This document shows, one piece after another, positions 25,885 to 33,938 of a stretch of DNA of 64,000 nucleotides. The notes beneath the pieces were generated by a model. That model had not been told where the DNA came from, made no database searches, and saw nothing but the letters and a program-made list of their open reading frames with translations. Position 1 is the stretch's first letter, and every line of letters begins with the position of its first letter. Where the stretch lies: assembly GCA_947630795.1 (NCBI GenBank), contig CANRJC010000006.1, forward strand, positions 1 to 64,000. The letters run 5' to 3'. The translations under genes were made by a program, and so were the position numbers. The stretch comes from an uncultured Phascolarctobacterium sp. GTDB lineage: Bacteria; Bacillota; Negativicutes; Acidaminococcales; Acidaminococcaceae.

Positions 25885-27042
25885 TCAAAGGCTCAAACTG
25901 TTCACATGAGCTCGAGCTGCTCTTCTGGCTTCTCGATCCGTGGCTTCGATAGCTTCAAGATCGGGATGAGAGAGCTGCTCTGTTTGCAAGCACACTTTTT
26001 CGGTCACGATGGGTATATCTAAATAGCGGATACGGCCGGCCAAAAAGGCGGCCACCGCTTCTTCGTTGGCTGCGTTGAAAGCGCAGGGCAAATTGCCTCC
26101 CGCTTCGGCACAATCGAGGGCGATGCGCAAAGAGGAAAAAGTTTCGAGATCCGGTTCTTCGAAAGTGAGAGGACTGCGCCCCACCAAGTCCAAAAGATCG
26201 TAGCTGGCGGGAAAACGCCTTGGATAACTGAGGGCATACTGGATGGGCAGCCGCATATCCGGGGCGCCCAGCTGAGCGATGACGCTGCCATCGACGTATT
26301 CCACCAAAGAGTGAACGATGCTTTGAGGATGGATGACCACGGCGATCTTTTCGTAAGGCATGGCAAAGAGCCAGTGAGCTTCCATCACTTCCAGCCCTTT
26401 GTTGGCCAGGGTGGAAGAATCTACGGTCACCTTCGGCCCCATCTGCCAAGTGGGATGCTTTAAACATTGTTCTAAAGTTACCTCGGCCAGTTGCTCGCGG
26501 GTGTAGCCTCTGAAGGGGCCGCCGCTGGCGGTGATGATGAGCCGTTTTACCTCCGACTTTTTCCCTGCCTGCAGAGCCTGAAAGATGGCGCTGTGTTCGC
26601 TGTCCACCGGGGTGACGCTCACTCCCTCTTCGGCCGCCGCTGCCATCACCAAATGCCCTGCCGCCACCAAAGTTTCTTTGTTGGCCAAAGCGATGTTCTT
26701 GCCCTTGCGGATGGCGGCCAGAGTGGGGCGAAGCCCGGCGTAACCTACCACCGCTGCCAGCACCGTATCGATACCGCCGTAAGTGGCGGCGGCCAGCAGT
26801 CCTTCTTCTCCGGCCAGCACTTCCGTGTGGCCGGCGAGCCGCTGTTTTAGTTCTAAGGCCGCAGCCTCGTCCGTCAGCACGACGAAGTCGGGCCGCAGCA
26901 GACGAGCCTGCTGCTCCAGCACTTCTGCGTTTTTATGAGCGGCCAGCACCTTTATGCTCAATTCTTCGGGATTGGCCAAGGCCACTTCCGCCGTTTGCCG
27001 GCCGATGGAGCCGGTGCTGCCCAAAAGGGCGATGTTTTTCAT
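25885..27042 (-). CDS. dxr: 1-deoxy-D-xylulose 5-phosphate reductoisomerase
   Basis: Dxr makes MEP from DXP, the committed isoprenoid step, using NADPH and a divalent metal. The 385-residue product has the Rossmann loop LLGSTGSIGRQT, NKETLVAAG, PVDSEHSAIFQ with the metal-binding Asp/Glu, ASGGPFRG, and the WQMGPKVTVDSSTLANKGLE core. It heads the run dxr-rseP-ispG-proS-mgtC-polC and has its own promoter. In most Firmicutes cdsA is directly upstream; here an AbiE cassette lies between. Confidence 0.97.
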   Translation of the reverse strand: MKNIALLGSTGSIGRQTAEVALANPEELSIKVLAAHKNAEVLEQQARLLRPDFVVLTDEAAALELKQRLAGHTEVLAGEEGLLAAATYGGIDTVLAAVVGYAGLRPTLAAIRKGKNIALANKETLVAAGHLVMAAAAEEGVSVTPVDSEHSAIFQALQAGKKSEVKRLIITASGGPFRGYTREQLAEVTLEQCLKHPTWQMGPKVTVDSSTLANKGLEVMEAHWLFAMPYEKIAVVIHPQSIVHSLVEYVDGSVIAQLGAPDMRLPIQYALSYPRRFPASYDLLDLVGRSPLTFEEPDLETFSSLRIALDCAEAGGNLPCAFNAANEEAVAAFLAGRIRYLDIPIVTEKVCLQTEQLSHPDLEAIEATDREARRAARAHVNSLSL

Positions 27043-27108
27043 AAGTTACGGGTTCTTTCTCGTCTCTCTTTTTTGCTTTAGCAAGCATGTCGCACAGAAA
27101 TCGCTATC

Positions 27109-27137
27109 ATTATATCATATGCACCGCCCCTTGGCAA
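27109..27137 (-). promoter_or_regulatory. Predicted sigma-A promoter of dxr
   Basis: Minus strand TTGCCA, 17-base spacer, TATAAT, 67 bases upstream of the dxr start. Confidence 0.75.
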
Positions 27138-27299
27138 AAAGAAAAAAGGCCCCGCGGCCCAGCCCGCAAAAGGACTTTTCTTTTTCGAACGCTCGGGCTG
27201 CGTGGGACTTCGCCTAAAAATTTCGCAGGGTCTTTTTTTATCTTTCGGCCTTTGCTCCTCGCTTTTTTCTTTTTGAACAAAAGCCGCGAGCTGCGACCT

Positions 27300-27558
27300 T
27301 TTTCTGTTCGACCTATGATTTTACGCTTCGACTATTTTCAGTTTGACCGGCTATTTTACGCTTTGCCTATTTTCAGTTCGATCTAAGACTTTGCACTTCG
27401 ACTTTTTTCGGTTCGAGCGACGATCTTAAGTTCGGACTATTTTCGGTTCGAGTTATGATCATAAACTCAAACTATTTTCGGCTCGACCGGCTATTTTAAG
27501 TTTAAACTTTTTCAGTTTGAGCTGAGAATTTTAGGCTCAGAATTTTTCGGAGCGTCAA
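27300..27558. repeat. Degenerate 35-bp tandem repeat array, left of the AbiE cassette
   Basis: About seven consecutive units of 34-35 bases each begin TTTTCRGTTYGA and end with a CTTCGACTA-like block. Divergence between units is high, but the period is regular. The same unit recurs right of the cassette. There are no unique spacers, so this is not a CRISPR array. Confidence 0.75.
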
Positions 27559-27631
27559 CTGAGTTATATGTCATTATATTCACTCCTCTGTCTTTTTGGA
27601 AAAATATCGTTTTTAAATTTACTCACAATCG

Positions 27632-27660
27632 TTGTTTTTTCGCCGGTTTTGCGTTATTAT
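27632..27660 (+). promoter_or_regulatory. Predicted promoter of the abiE operon
   Basis: TTGTTT at 27632-27637, 17-base spacer, TATTAT at 27655-27660, 24 bases before the abiEi start. Confidence 0.55.
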
Positions 27661-27683
27661 AGAAACAGAAAGGATGTTTTTCC

Positions 27684-28448
27684 ATGGATCGTTACCAAAA
27701 ACTTGCAGCCTTGCGCTGTTTCACCACCGAAGATCTGCTCCGCCTCACAGGCTCACAATGTGCGACCGAGTGGCAGTTAAAGTCCTATCTGCAAAAAGGC
27801 TATATCGAGCGGATCCGCCGCGGCCTCTATGCCGTGATCAGTTTGGAGACCGGTCGTCCCATCCCCGATCGTTATCAGATCGCATCCCGTGTGGCCGACG
27901 ATGCTTATGTCTCCCATCACAGCGCCTTTGAATATTACGGTTATGCCAATCAAGTTTTTTATGAAGTTTATTTCGCCAGCGCTAAACGTGTTCGTCCCTT
28001 TTCCTACGACGGTGTAAATTATCGCCCGCTGCTCTATCGGGGAGATGTAGGTATAACGACCACGCCCACCGGAGTTCGTGTGACCTCCTTAGAGCGGACC
28101 GTGATAGACAGCATAGCCGATCTTGAAAAGATAGCCGGTCTGGAAGAATTGCTGCGCTGCCTTCTTCTCATACCTTTTCTTTCTCCTGACAAACTGCTGG
28201 AAGCTTTGGCACTGCACGGCAAGGCTCAACTCTATCAAAAGGCGGGCTTCATCCTGGAAGCGGTGAACGACAGTCTCTCTTTGCCGGAGAGTTTTTTCGC
28301 CGAGTGTGCGAGTCGTTCCTCTGCCGGAAAGTTCTATCTCTTTGCCAAACGGCCTGACTTCGTGCTTCACAGCAAATGGAAATTATTTGCCCCGAAATAC
28401 TTGAGCTCTTTCACAAATAAGGGCGTGAACTATCATGATGCTTTTTGA
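27684..28448 (+). CDS. abiEi: AbiEi-type antitoxin (type IV toxin-antitoxin transcriptional regulator)
   Basis: This 254-residue protein has an N-terminal winged helix (about 1-50, FTTEDLLRLTGSQCATEWQLKSYLQKGYIERIRRGLYAV's DLLRLTG and RGLYAV core). A COG5340/AbiEi C-terminal domain follows (SHHSAFEYYG, VRVTSLERTVID). In studied AbiE systems the antitoxin represses its own promoter and counteracts AbiEii without stable contact. AAAGGATG precedes the ATG. It overlaps abiEii by 14 bases and stands opposite to every neighbour within 5 kb. Confidence 0.88.
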   Translation: MDRYQKLAALRCFTTEDLLRLTGSQCATEWQLKSYLQKGYIERIRRGLYAVISLETGRPIPDRYQIASRVADDAYVSHHSAFEYYGYANQVFYEVYFASAKRVRPFSYDGVNYRPLLYRGDVGITTTPTGVRVTSLERTVIDSIADLEKIAGLEELLRCLLLIPFLSPDKLLEALALHGKAQLYQKAGFILEAVNDSLSLPESFFAECASRSSAGKFYLFAKRPDFVLHSKWKLFAPKYLSSFTNKGVNYHDAF

Positions 28449-29379
28449 CCGTATCGCTCTGGGCAGACAGGCCCGAGTACTTGGCTTCGTCCGCGATAGC
28501 TTTGAAAAAGTTTGTCGGCTCACTGAGGTCCTTGACTTTATGGGAAGCGATCCTTTACTCAAGACTGTCCTTGCTTTAAAAGGAGGAACGGCCATCAATC
28601 TGGCGGTCTTAAAGCTTCCCCGTCTTTCGGTGGATATAGATCTGGATTATACAAGAGATACAACAAAAGAGCAGATGCACTCAGAGCGGCAGCAGATCAA
28701 TGACCACCTTCAAAAATATATGACAGCCTCAGGCTACACTCTCAGCCCGAGATCAAAACATTATCATGCGCTTGATTCCTTCGTCTACGAATATGTGAAT
28801 GCCGGCAACACGAAAGATAATCTGAAGATAGAGATCAATTATATGCTCCGTTGCCATGTACTGCCTGTATCTCTTAAAGAAGTCCGTTTGCCGTGGAGTG
28901 AAAATGAGCTTACTGTGTCGATGGTCGCTACGCCGGAGCTCTTCGCCGCTAAAACTGCAGCCCTCTTGAACCGAGCAGCTGCACGAGACCTCTATGATGT
29001 TTTCAACATGCAAGATCATCTGTCTTTTGATGAGGAGCAAGAGAAACTGTTCAGAAAATGCACGGTCTTCTACTCTGCTATCTCTTCCGGGGAAGCGCCG
29101 AAAGGATTTGACTTCACAGAGATCGACAACATCACGGCCCGCAAGGTCAAGACTGAGCTCACCCCTGTTCTGCGCAACAAGGATCGATTCGATCTGTCTG
29201 CTGTACAAAATCGGGTAAAAGATCATTTAAGCCGACTTCTCCTGCTTGATGAAGGCGAACTGTCTTTTCTGCGCTGTTTCTCCGAGGGAAGGTATTTGCC
29301 TGAACTTTTATTCGACGATAACGATATTATCTCTCGCATAGCTCATCACCCCATGGCGCTGTGGAAATGCAAAAACTAA
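28435..29379 (+). CDS. abiEii: AbiEii/AbiGii family nucleotidyltransferase toxin
   Basis: This 314-residue DUF1814-type nucleotidyltransferase has LKGGTAINLA (Lys49-Ala53) and the catalytic LSVDIDLDY (Asp67, Asp69), then KIEINYM and a helical C-terminus with AAKTAALLNRAAARDLYDVFNM, the family's KxxALxxRxxxRDxYD motif. Family members transfer nucleotides to tRNA acceptor ends or related targets and cause abortive infection. All key residues are present, so it looks active. The start is the first of two adjacent ATGs. Confidence 0.9.
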   Translation: MMLFDRIALGRQARVLGFVRDSFEKVCRLTEVLDFMGSDPLLKTVLALKGGTAINLAVLKLPRLSVDIDLDYTRDTTKEQMHSERQQINDHLQKYMTASGYTLSPRSKHYHALDSFVYEYVNAGNTKDNLKIEINYMLRCHVLPVSLKEVRLPWSENELTVSMVATPELFAAKTAALLNRAAARDLYDVFNMQDHLSFDEEQEKLFRKCTVFYSAISSGEAPKGFDFTEIDNITARKVKTELTPVLRNKDRFDLSAVQNRVKDHLSRLLLLDEGELSFLRCFSEGRYLPELLFDDNDIISRIAHHPMALWKCKN

Positions 29380-29419
29380 AGAGAGACGTAGCAGTCTTTA
29401 CTTCTCTATAAAATACTCA

Positions 29420-29452
29420 GGCCCACTGCCGCAAGCAGAGGGCCATTTTTTC
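29420..29452 (+). terminator. Intrinsic terminator of the abiE operon
   Basis: GGCCCACTGC, loop CGCAA, GCAGAGGGCC, then ATTTTTTCT. With the promoter at 27632 it makes the cassette transcriptionally self-contained. Confidence 0.8.
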
Positions 29453-29535
29453 TAAGGGAGCGGAGCTCTAAAGCTCCTCTCTTTTCTTTATTTCCTGAAG
29501 TATTTCATGCCGCTTTTTATAAAATGTTCTGCGTA

Positions 29536-29690
29536 TTTTTCAGCTAAAAGCGCTATTTTGCTTCACGCTTTTTGAGATCACCCGAAATCATTTTACTTCG
29601 GACCATTTTCAGTTTAACTGACGATCTTAAACTCAGCCTATTTTCCGTTCGCACTTAAATTTTTCGGCTCAAGCTTTTTCATATGTTCGT
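29536..29690. repeat. Degenerate 35-bp tandem repeat array, right of the AbiE cassette
   Basis: Four consecutive 35-base units at 29536, 29571, 29606 and 29641 plus a partial fifth. Typical beginnings are TTTTCAGTTTAA and TTTTCCGTTCGC. They match the unit of the array at 27300-27558. Confidence 0.7.
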
Positions 29691-29716
29691 GATGAGCGGT
29701 CTCGGCCTTTTACCTT

Positions 29717-30595
29717 TCACTCTGTGACGAAGTAGCCTACGATGCTCAGCACCATGAAGATGTAATAGGCCAGAGGCGCCGTGAAGAGCAGGCTGTCGAA
29801 CCTGTCCAGCACGCCCCCGTGTCCCGGCAGCAGCATGCCGCTGTCTTTCACTTCGAAACTGCGCTTCAACACCGATTCGATAAGATCGCCCACCGGGGCC
29901 GCCACCGCTACCGCGAAGGCCAAGATCAGGCATTGATAAAGAGGCAACCCCAGGCCGATGACGGCGCAGGCCGCTGTCACCGCCACGGAGCCGATGAAGC
30001 CTCCCACCGCTCCCTCCATGGATTTATGAGGACTGACAGAGCAAAAAGGCGTTCTTCCCAAAAAACGCCCCACGAAATAGGCGAAGGTGTCGCTGGCCCA
30101 AGTGCCCAAAAGCACCGCCCACAGGCAGGCCTCGCCGTACTCGAAAATGTGAAAGCCCAAGTCCAGCCGTGGCCCGTCCATAGAGCGCAGCAAAATGACG
30201 TGGGCGAAAAGAAAACCGGTGTAAAGAAAAGCCCAGGCATTTTCTCCCGCCTGTCTGTCCCACTCTCCTTCTTTATTATGGCAGTGACGATATAAAGCCT
30301 CTGTTGCGCCGAGCAAAAGAAAGAGGGCCGTGAACATGGTGAGAAAAGCCATGGTATAGAGGCTCTCGATGCCGAAATAATAGGCCGCCCCTGCCAGCGC
30401 CGGCAAAACAAAAGCCGCCAGCCCGGACGTGAGATAATTGATGTGCACGCCCTTTTGGGCCGCCATATTTTTGTATTCATGCCAGCCCAGCATAGCCAGG
30501 GCCGTCACCGCCAGAGAAAAGGCCACGCCTCCTTTGGTGATGATCAAGGCCGCCGCCAGCACGCCGACGACGCCGGTAATGATCCTGATCAACAT
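29717..30595 (-). CDS. cdsA: Phosphatidate cytidylyltransferase
   Basis: CdsA makes CDP-diacylglycerol, the branch point of phospholipid synthesis. The 292-residue protein has about eight membrane helices and the C-terminal signature KDSGMLLPGHGGVLDRFDSL. The ATG at 30595 is chosen over the one six bases upstream because it leaves GGGG six bases away. It follows uppS by 16 bases, as in most Firmicutes. Its usual downstream partner dxr is displaced by the AbiE cassette. Confidence 0.95.
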   Translation of the reverse strand: MLIRIITGVVGVLAAALIITKGGVAFSLAVTALAMLGWHEYKNMAAQKGVHINYLTSGLAAFVLPALAGAAYYFGIESLYTMAFLTMFTALFLLLGATEALYRHCHNKEGEWDRQAGENAWAFLYTGFLFAHVILLRSMDGPRLDLGFHIFEYGEACLWAVLLGTWASDTFAYFVGRFLGRTPFCSVSPHKSMEGAVGGFIGSVAVTAACAVIGLGLPLYQCLILAFAVAVAAPVGDLIESVLKRSFEVKDSGMLLPGHGGVLDRFDSLLFTAPLAYYIFMVLSIVGYFVTE

Positions 30596-30611
30596 AGTCA
30601 TCCCCGCCTTG

Positions 30612-31400
30612 CTATGGTTTGGTGTCGAGGCCCCCGTAGCGGCGGTCTCTCTTTTGATATGCGAGCAGCGCTTCTTCCAACAGTTGCGGCGTGAAGTCGG
30701 GCCAGTAGACCGGGGTGGTCCACAGCTCTGCATAGGCGATCTGCCACAGCAGGAAGTTGCTCACTCTCAGGTCGCCGCCGGTGCGGATCAAAAGATCCGG
30801 TGCAGGCAGCCCCGCTGTGTAGAGCTCGGCTTCGAAGCGGGCCTCATCGATCTCTTCCGGTCTCAACTCGCCGGCTTTGACTTGCGCAGCCAATTTTTGC
30901 GCCGCCCGAATTATCTCCGCCCGACCGCCGTAATTCACCGCCAGATTCAGCACGATACCCGTGTTGTGAGCCAAGGCAGCTTCCGCCGCAGCCATTTTCT
31001 TTTGCAGAGAAGGTGCGAGGCGGCTGCGGTCGCCGCTGAAACGCAGCTGCACGTTGTTGGCGTTCAGCTCCGCCACTTCGCTGTCCAAATAGGAAGCGAA
31101 AAGTTCCATGATGAAGTCGACCTCTGTGAGAGGCCGCTTCCAATTTTCCGTAGAAAAAGCGTAGGCCGTGAGGGCCTCCACTCCCAGCCGGGCACAACAG
31201 CGAAGGATAGTTTTCAAATTTTGTCCCCCGGCCCGATGGCCGAAGGTGCGGGGCTTGCCCCGTTCTTTCGCCCAGCGGCCGTTGCCGTCCATGATGACGG
31301 CGATGTGCCGGGGCACTGCTTTCAGCTGCGGCTGTGTGCTCTCTTCTTTTTGGACGGAAGTTTCGGCAGCAGCTGCAGAAGCGAAAATTTTTTTAAACAA
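30612..31400 (-). CDS. uppS: Isoprenyl (undecaprenyl) diphosphate synthase
   Basis: UppS elongates FPP with IPP to the C55 carrier lipid for peptidoglycan and O-antigen. The 262-residue protein has the catalytic VIMDGNGRWA (Asp38), FGHRAGG, YAFSTENWKRP and the C-terminal DLLIRTGGDLRVSNFLLW. It begins with TTG at 31400, with GGAAAGG upstream and no usable ATG before the catalytic Asp. The first 28 residues form an Ala/Glu-rich extension before the conserved PRHIAVIMDG. It is preceded by the ferredoxin terminator. Confidence 0.95.
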   Translation of the reverse strand: MFKKIFASAAAAETSVQKEESTQPQLKAVPRHIAVIMDGNGRWAKERGKPRTFGHRAGGQNLKTILRCCARLGVEALTAYAFSTENWKRPLTEVDFIMELFASYLDSEVAELNANNVQLRFSGDRSRLAPSLQKKMAAAEAALAHNTGIVLNLAVNYGGRAEIIRAAQKLAAQVKAGELRPEEIDEARFEAELYTAGLPAPDLLIRTGGDLRVSNFLLWQIAYAELWTTPVYWPDFTPQLLEEALLAYQKRDRRYGGLDTKP

Positions 31401-31428
31401 TGCCGGCCAGCCTTTCCCAAGCTATCGG

Positions 31429-31474
31429 TAATACAAAGGCAGTCCTCAAAGCTCAGGGAGCCTGAGGGCTGCCT
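31429..31474 (-). terminator. Intrinsic terminator after the ferredoxin gene
   Basis: AGGCAGCCCTCA, a loop, TGAGGACTGCCT-like arms (31437-31474), then TTTGTATT on the minus strand. It may attenuate read-through into uppS. Confidence 0.7.
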
Positions 31475-31500
31475 CATCGATCCTAAGCCTTAGTACAGCG

Positions 31501-31665
31501 TTATTGAATAGCGCTTACAGGGCAGTTGGCAGCGCAAGCGCCGCACTCTACGCAATCCTCACCGATCTCGTACTTACCGTCAGCCTCGGAGATAGCGCCT
31601 ACCGGACAGGTAGCAGCGCAGGTGCCGCAGCCGAGACAGGTGTCCTTATCGATCTTCAGAGCCAT
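31501..31665 (-). CDS. 2[4Fe-4S] ferredoxin, clostridial type
   Basis: This 54-residue protein has two CxxCxxCxxxCP motifs ([12 protein letters not shown] and [12 protein letters not shown]) binding two 4Fe-4S clusters. It is a low-potential electron carrier typical of strict anaerobes. A perfect AAGGAGGTG lies six bases before the ATG. Its start region overlaps the end of the PASTA-like gene by 20 bases, and a terminator follows directly. IspG in the same region needs a ferredoxin or flavodoxin donor, so a link is possible but not shown. Confidence 0.96.
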   Translation of the reverse strand: MALKIDKDTCLGCGTCAATCPVGAISEADGKYEIGEDCVECGACAANCPVSAIQ

Positions 31666-31888
31666 TATTCGCACCTCCTTTCGGTAATTTACAGATGACG
31701 GCTAATGCCACTTTATTTTCAGACAGCCGTTGCTGTCTTACTACGTATTTTCTGCAGCCGGGGATATTCACAGCTTCTTCCCGCTGCCGGGGCGTCAAAA
31801 GATACTTTGCCGACCACTCCCAGCCACGTGCTTCTAAAAGAGGAACGGCTTCTTCCAAAGGCAGGCCTAAAACTTCGGGCAGCTCCAT
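31646..31888 (-). CDS. Small PASTA-like protein of unknown function
   Basis: This 80-residue protein opens [23 protein letters not shown] and continues with KYVVRQQ. That resembles a single PASTA repeat (Pxv-G-xxxxAxxxLxxxG, then VxxQ). It has no signal peptide or membrane helix, so it is probably cytoplasmic, unlike PASTA modules of kinases and penicillin-binding proteins. The ATG at 31888 overlaps the frr stop (TGATG) and its end overlaps the ferredoxin ribosome site, so it is likely translated. A chance resemblance to PASTA is possible. Confidence 0.7.
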   Translation of the reverse strand: MELPEVLGLPLEEAVPLLEARGWEWSAKYLLTPRQREEAVNIPGCRKYVVRQQRLSENKVALAVICKLPKGGANNGSEDR

Positions 31889-32451
31889 CAAAGAGTCATT
31901 ACCTCTTCTTCTTTGGCGGCGGCCACGGCATCAACAGCCTTGATCTGTTTGTCCGTCAATTTTTGGATCTTCTCGATGCCCTTCTTAGAATCGTCCTCGG
32001 TGATCTCCTTGGCTTTTTCCAATTTCTTCACCGCATCGTTGGCGTCACGGCGCAGGTTGCGGACGATGACCCTGTACTCTTCGGCCTTCTTGCCCACCTT
32101 CTTCACCAGTTCTTTGCGACGCTCCTCCGTCAGCTGCGGCAGGATCAAACGGATGACGCTGCCGTCACTGTTGGGGTTGATGCCCAAGTCGCTGGTCATG
32201 ATGGCCTTGCCGATAGCGTTCAGCATTTTTTTCTCCCAAGGCTGAATGACGATGGTGCGGGGCTCGGGGATGGAAACGGTGGCCACCTGATTGATGGGAG
32301 TGGGCACGCCATAGTAATCCACCGTGATCTTGTCCAAAAGAGCGGGGGTGGCCCGTCCGGCCCGCAGGCTCGCCAAGTCTGAGCGCAAAGCGTCCACGGT
32401 CTTGCTCATCTTACCTTCCATACCGCTGATGATCTCTTCTATGCCGGCCAT
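31888..32451 (-). CDS. frr: Ribosome recycling factor
   Basis: RRF, with EF-G, splits post-termination ribosomes. The 187-residue protein has the long-helix landmarks [49 protein letters not shown] and LRRDAND, and is of standard length. Its ATG overlaps the pyrH stop as TAATG. It is followed by the PASTA-like gene and ferredoxin before uppS, an insertion in the usual frr-uppS order. Confidence 0.98.
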   Translation of the reverse strand: MAGIEEIISGMEGKMSKTVDALRSDLASLRAGRATPALLDKITVDYYGVPTPINQVATVSIPEPRTIVIQPWEKKMLNAIGKAIMTSDLGINPNSDGSVIRLILPQLTEERRKELVKKVGKKAEEYRVIVRNLRRDANDAVKKLEKAKEITEDDSKKGIEKIQKLTDKQIKAVDAVAAAKEEEVMTL

Positions 32452-33167
32452 TATTTTTTCCCTCCCACGATAGTGCCGATCTTTTCGCCGGAAGCTGCTC
32501 GCATGATGTTCCCCGACACATCGATGTTGAAGACGATGATGGGGATGTGATTGTCCATGCAGAGGCTGATGGCGGTGGAGTCCATAACGCTCAGTCGCCG
32601 CTCCATCACTTCCATATAATCGAGTTCCTCAAACATCACCGCATCCTTATTGGTGCGGGGATCTTTATCATAAACGCCGTCGGTGCCTTTCTTGGCCATC
32701 AAAATGGCATCCGCTTCGATCTCCGCCGCCCGCAAAGCTGCGGTGGTATCGGTGGAGAAGTAGGGATTGCCGGTGCCGGCCGCAAAGATCACCACTCTGG
32801 CCTTTTCCATGTGGCGAATGGCCCGCCGCCGAATGTAAGGCTCTGCGATCTGCCGCATCTCGATGGCGGTCTGCACTCGGGTAGGCACGCCTCTGTTCTC
32901 CAACGCATCCTGCAGTGCCAGCGAATTGATGACCGTAGCCAGCATGCCCATGTAATCGGCGGTAGCTCTGTCCATGCCTTTATTGCTGCCCTGCAGCCCC
33001 CGCCAGATGTTGCCGCCGCCGTTGACGATGGCCACCTCTATGCCGGAAGCCACGACCACTTTGATCTGGGCGGCCAAACTGTCCACCACTTCCGGGTCGA
33101 TGCCGAAGCCTTTAGCCCCGGCCAGAGCCTCGCCGCTCAATTTCAAAACTATGCGATGATACTTCAC
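32451..33167 (-). CDS. pyrH: UMP kinase
   Basis: PyrH phosphorylates UMP to UDP and is a hexameric amino-acid-kinase-fold enzyme. The 238 residues from the GTG at 33167 ([16 protein letters not shown]) show [35 protein letters not shown] and DGVYDKDPR, the full PyrH set. GTG has GGGGGTG five bases upstream. The frame is also open upstream through folK without a stop (see the 32451-33833 entry), so PyrH may be made alone, as a fusion, or both. It overlaps frr by one base. The usual neighbour tsf is not here. Confidence 0.95.
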   Translation of the reverse strand: MKYHRIVLKLSGEALAGAKGFGIDPEVVDSLAAQIKVVVASGIEVAIVNGGGNIWRGLQGSNKGMDRATADYMGMLATVINSLALQDALENRGVPTRVQTAIEMRQIAEPYIRRRAIRHMEKARVVIFAAGTGNPYFSTDTTAALRAAEIEADAILMAKKGTDGVYDKDPRTNKDAVMFEELDYMEVMERRLSVMDSTAISLCMDNHIPIIVFNIDVSGNIMRAASGEKIGTIVGGKK

Positions 33168-33833
33168 GGTTTCACCCCCACAGCTGTTCACCTTGTCTAT
33201 TCCACGCTTTTTGTTTTTTTCCTCTTTTTGTCCGGGCAAAAAAGCGCCGCCTGAGCCCCTCTTTGCGGCCGTCACTTCCCCCAATAGCTCCGCAACGGTT
33301 TTTTTAAGTTGAGGATGCACCAGCTCGGGAGCCAATTCGCACAAAGGAGCCAGCACGAAGTAACGTTTGTGCGCTTCGGGATGGGGCAGCGTCAGCTCTT
33401 TCGTCTTCAGCACCCATTGACCTTCGGGGCTGACAGCAGCCCCGTGAGCTTCGGGAGAAAGAGACTCGTTTTCTTCATTATCATAAGTATCATCCTTTTC
33501 GGGATCGACTTTTTCATCCGGCTCGCTGCCGTAAAAGAGCAGGTCCAGATCGATGTTCCTCTCGCCCCAGCGGCGCAGCCTCACCCGCCCCAACTTTTTT
33601 TCTATAGCCAAAAGCAACTCTAAAAGTTCCGTGGGCCCGAGCTTTGTCTCTATTTTTGCGACAGTGTTCAAAAAAAGCGGCTGATCTTTTACCCCGTAGG
33701 GTTCTGTCTCGATAAGGGGAGCGGTCTTCAGCACTTTCACCGTTTCGCCTAAAAGTGCGAGGGCCTGCTCGATATTTTTTCTTCTCTCCCCCAAATTGCT
33801 GCCCAAGCCGATGTAGGCCACAGCCTTTTTCAT
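32451..33833 (-). CDS. folK: FolK (HPPK) in one continuous open frame with PyrH
   Basis: FolK transfers pyrophosphate from ATP to 6-hydroxymethyl-dihydropterin. Residues 1-185 are [54 protein letters not shown] and [19 protein letters not shown]. An acidic insertion of about 35 residues ([17 protein letters not shown] region) precedes the LPHP motif. No stop codon follows; a Lys/Glu-rich linker (186-222) leads straight into PyrH, giving a 460-residue frame. Either a true bifunctional fusion exists or PyrH reinitiates at the internal GTG. A sequencing indel that removed a stop is a third option. Confidence 0.85.
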   Translation of the reverse strand: MKKAVAYIGLGSNLGERRKNIEQALALLGETVKVLKTAPLIETEPYGVKDQPLFLNTVAKIETKLGPTELLELLLAIEKKLGRVRLRRWGERNIDLDLLFYGSEPDEKVDPEKDDTYDNEENESLSPEAHGAAVSPEGQWVLKTKELTLPHPEAHKRYFVLAPLCELAPELVHPQLKKTVAELLGEVTAAKRGSGGAFLPGQKEEKNKKRGIDKVNSCGGETVKYHRIVLKLSGEALAGAKGFGIDPEVVDSLAAQIKVVVASGIEVAIVNGGGNIWRGLQGSNKGMDRATADYMGMLATVINSLALQDALENRGVPTRVQTAIEMRQIAEPYIRRRAIRHMEKARVVIFAAGTGNPYFSTDTTAALRAAEIEADAILMAKKGTDGVYDKDPRTNKDAVMFEELDYMEVMERRLSVMDSTAISLCMDNHIPIIVFNIDVSGNIMRAASGEKIGTIVGGKK

Positions 33834-33938
33834 GCGTCTTCCCGTTCTTTCGTCCTTGCTTTTTGCATCGTCATTTCGCTTCGATACAGGCGTAAAAAGT
33901 TTTCGTGCCTGAGCTTCTTAGCTATAAATGATATGAGC

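Larger units (their letters stand above)
27043..27683. other. Intergenic region dxr-abiEi containing a 35-bp repeat array
   Basis: 641 bases without a protein gene. From dxr outward it holds the dxr promoter, a 160-base low-complexity segment rich in TTTTT and GAACGCTCGG-like words, then the 35-bp degenerate array (27300-27558) and the abiE promoter. Confidence 0.6.
29380..29716. other. Intergenic region abiEii-cdsA with terminator and second repeat array
   Basis: 337 bases without a protein gene: the abiE terminator, a second small hairpin (29463-29481), and the right-hand 35-bp array. Confidence 0.6.

Noticed and set aside
27300-27558. Possible CRISPR array in the 35-bp repeats
   Set aside because: Units are contiguous with no unique spacers, conservation between units is poor, and no cas gene is near.
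31400-31500. Upstream ATG for UppS
   Set aside because: No in-frame ATG with a ribosome site was found upstream; TTG at 31400 with GGAAAGG is the best start.
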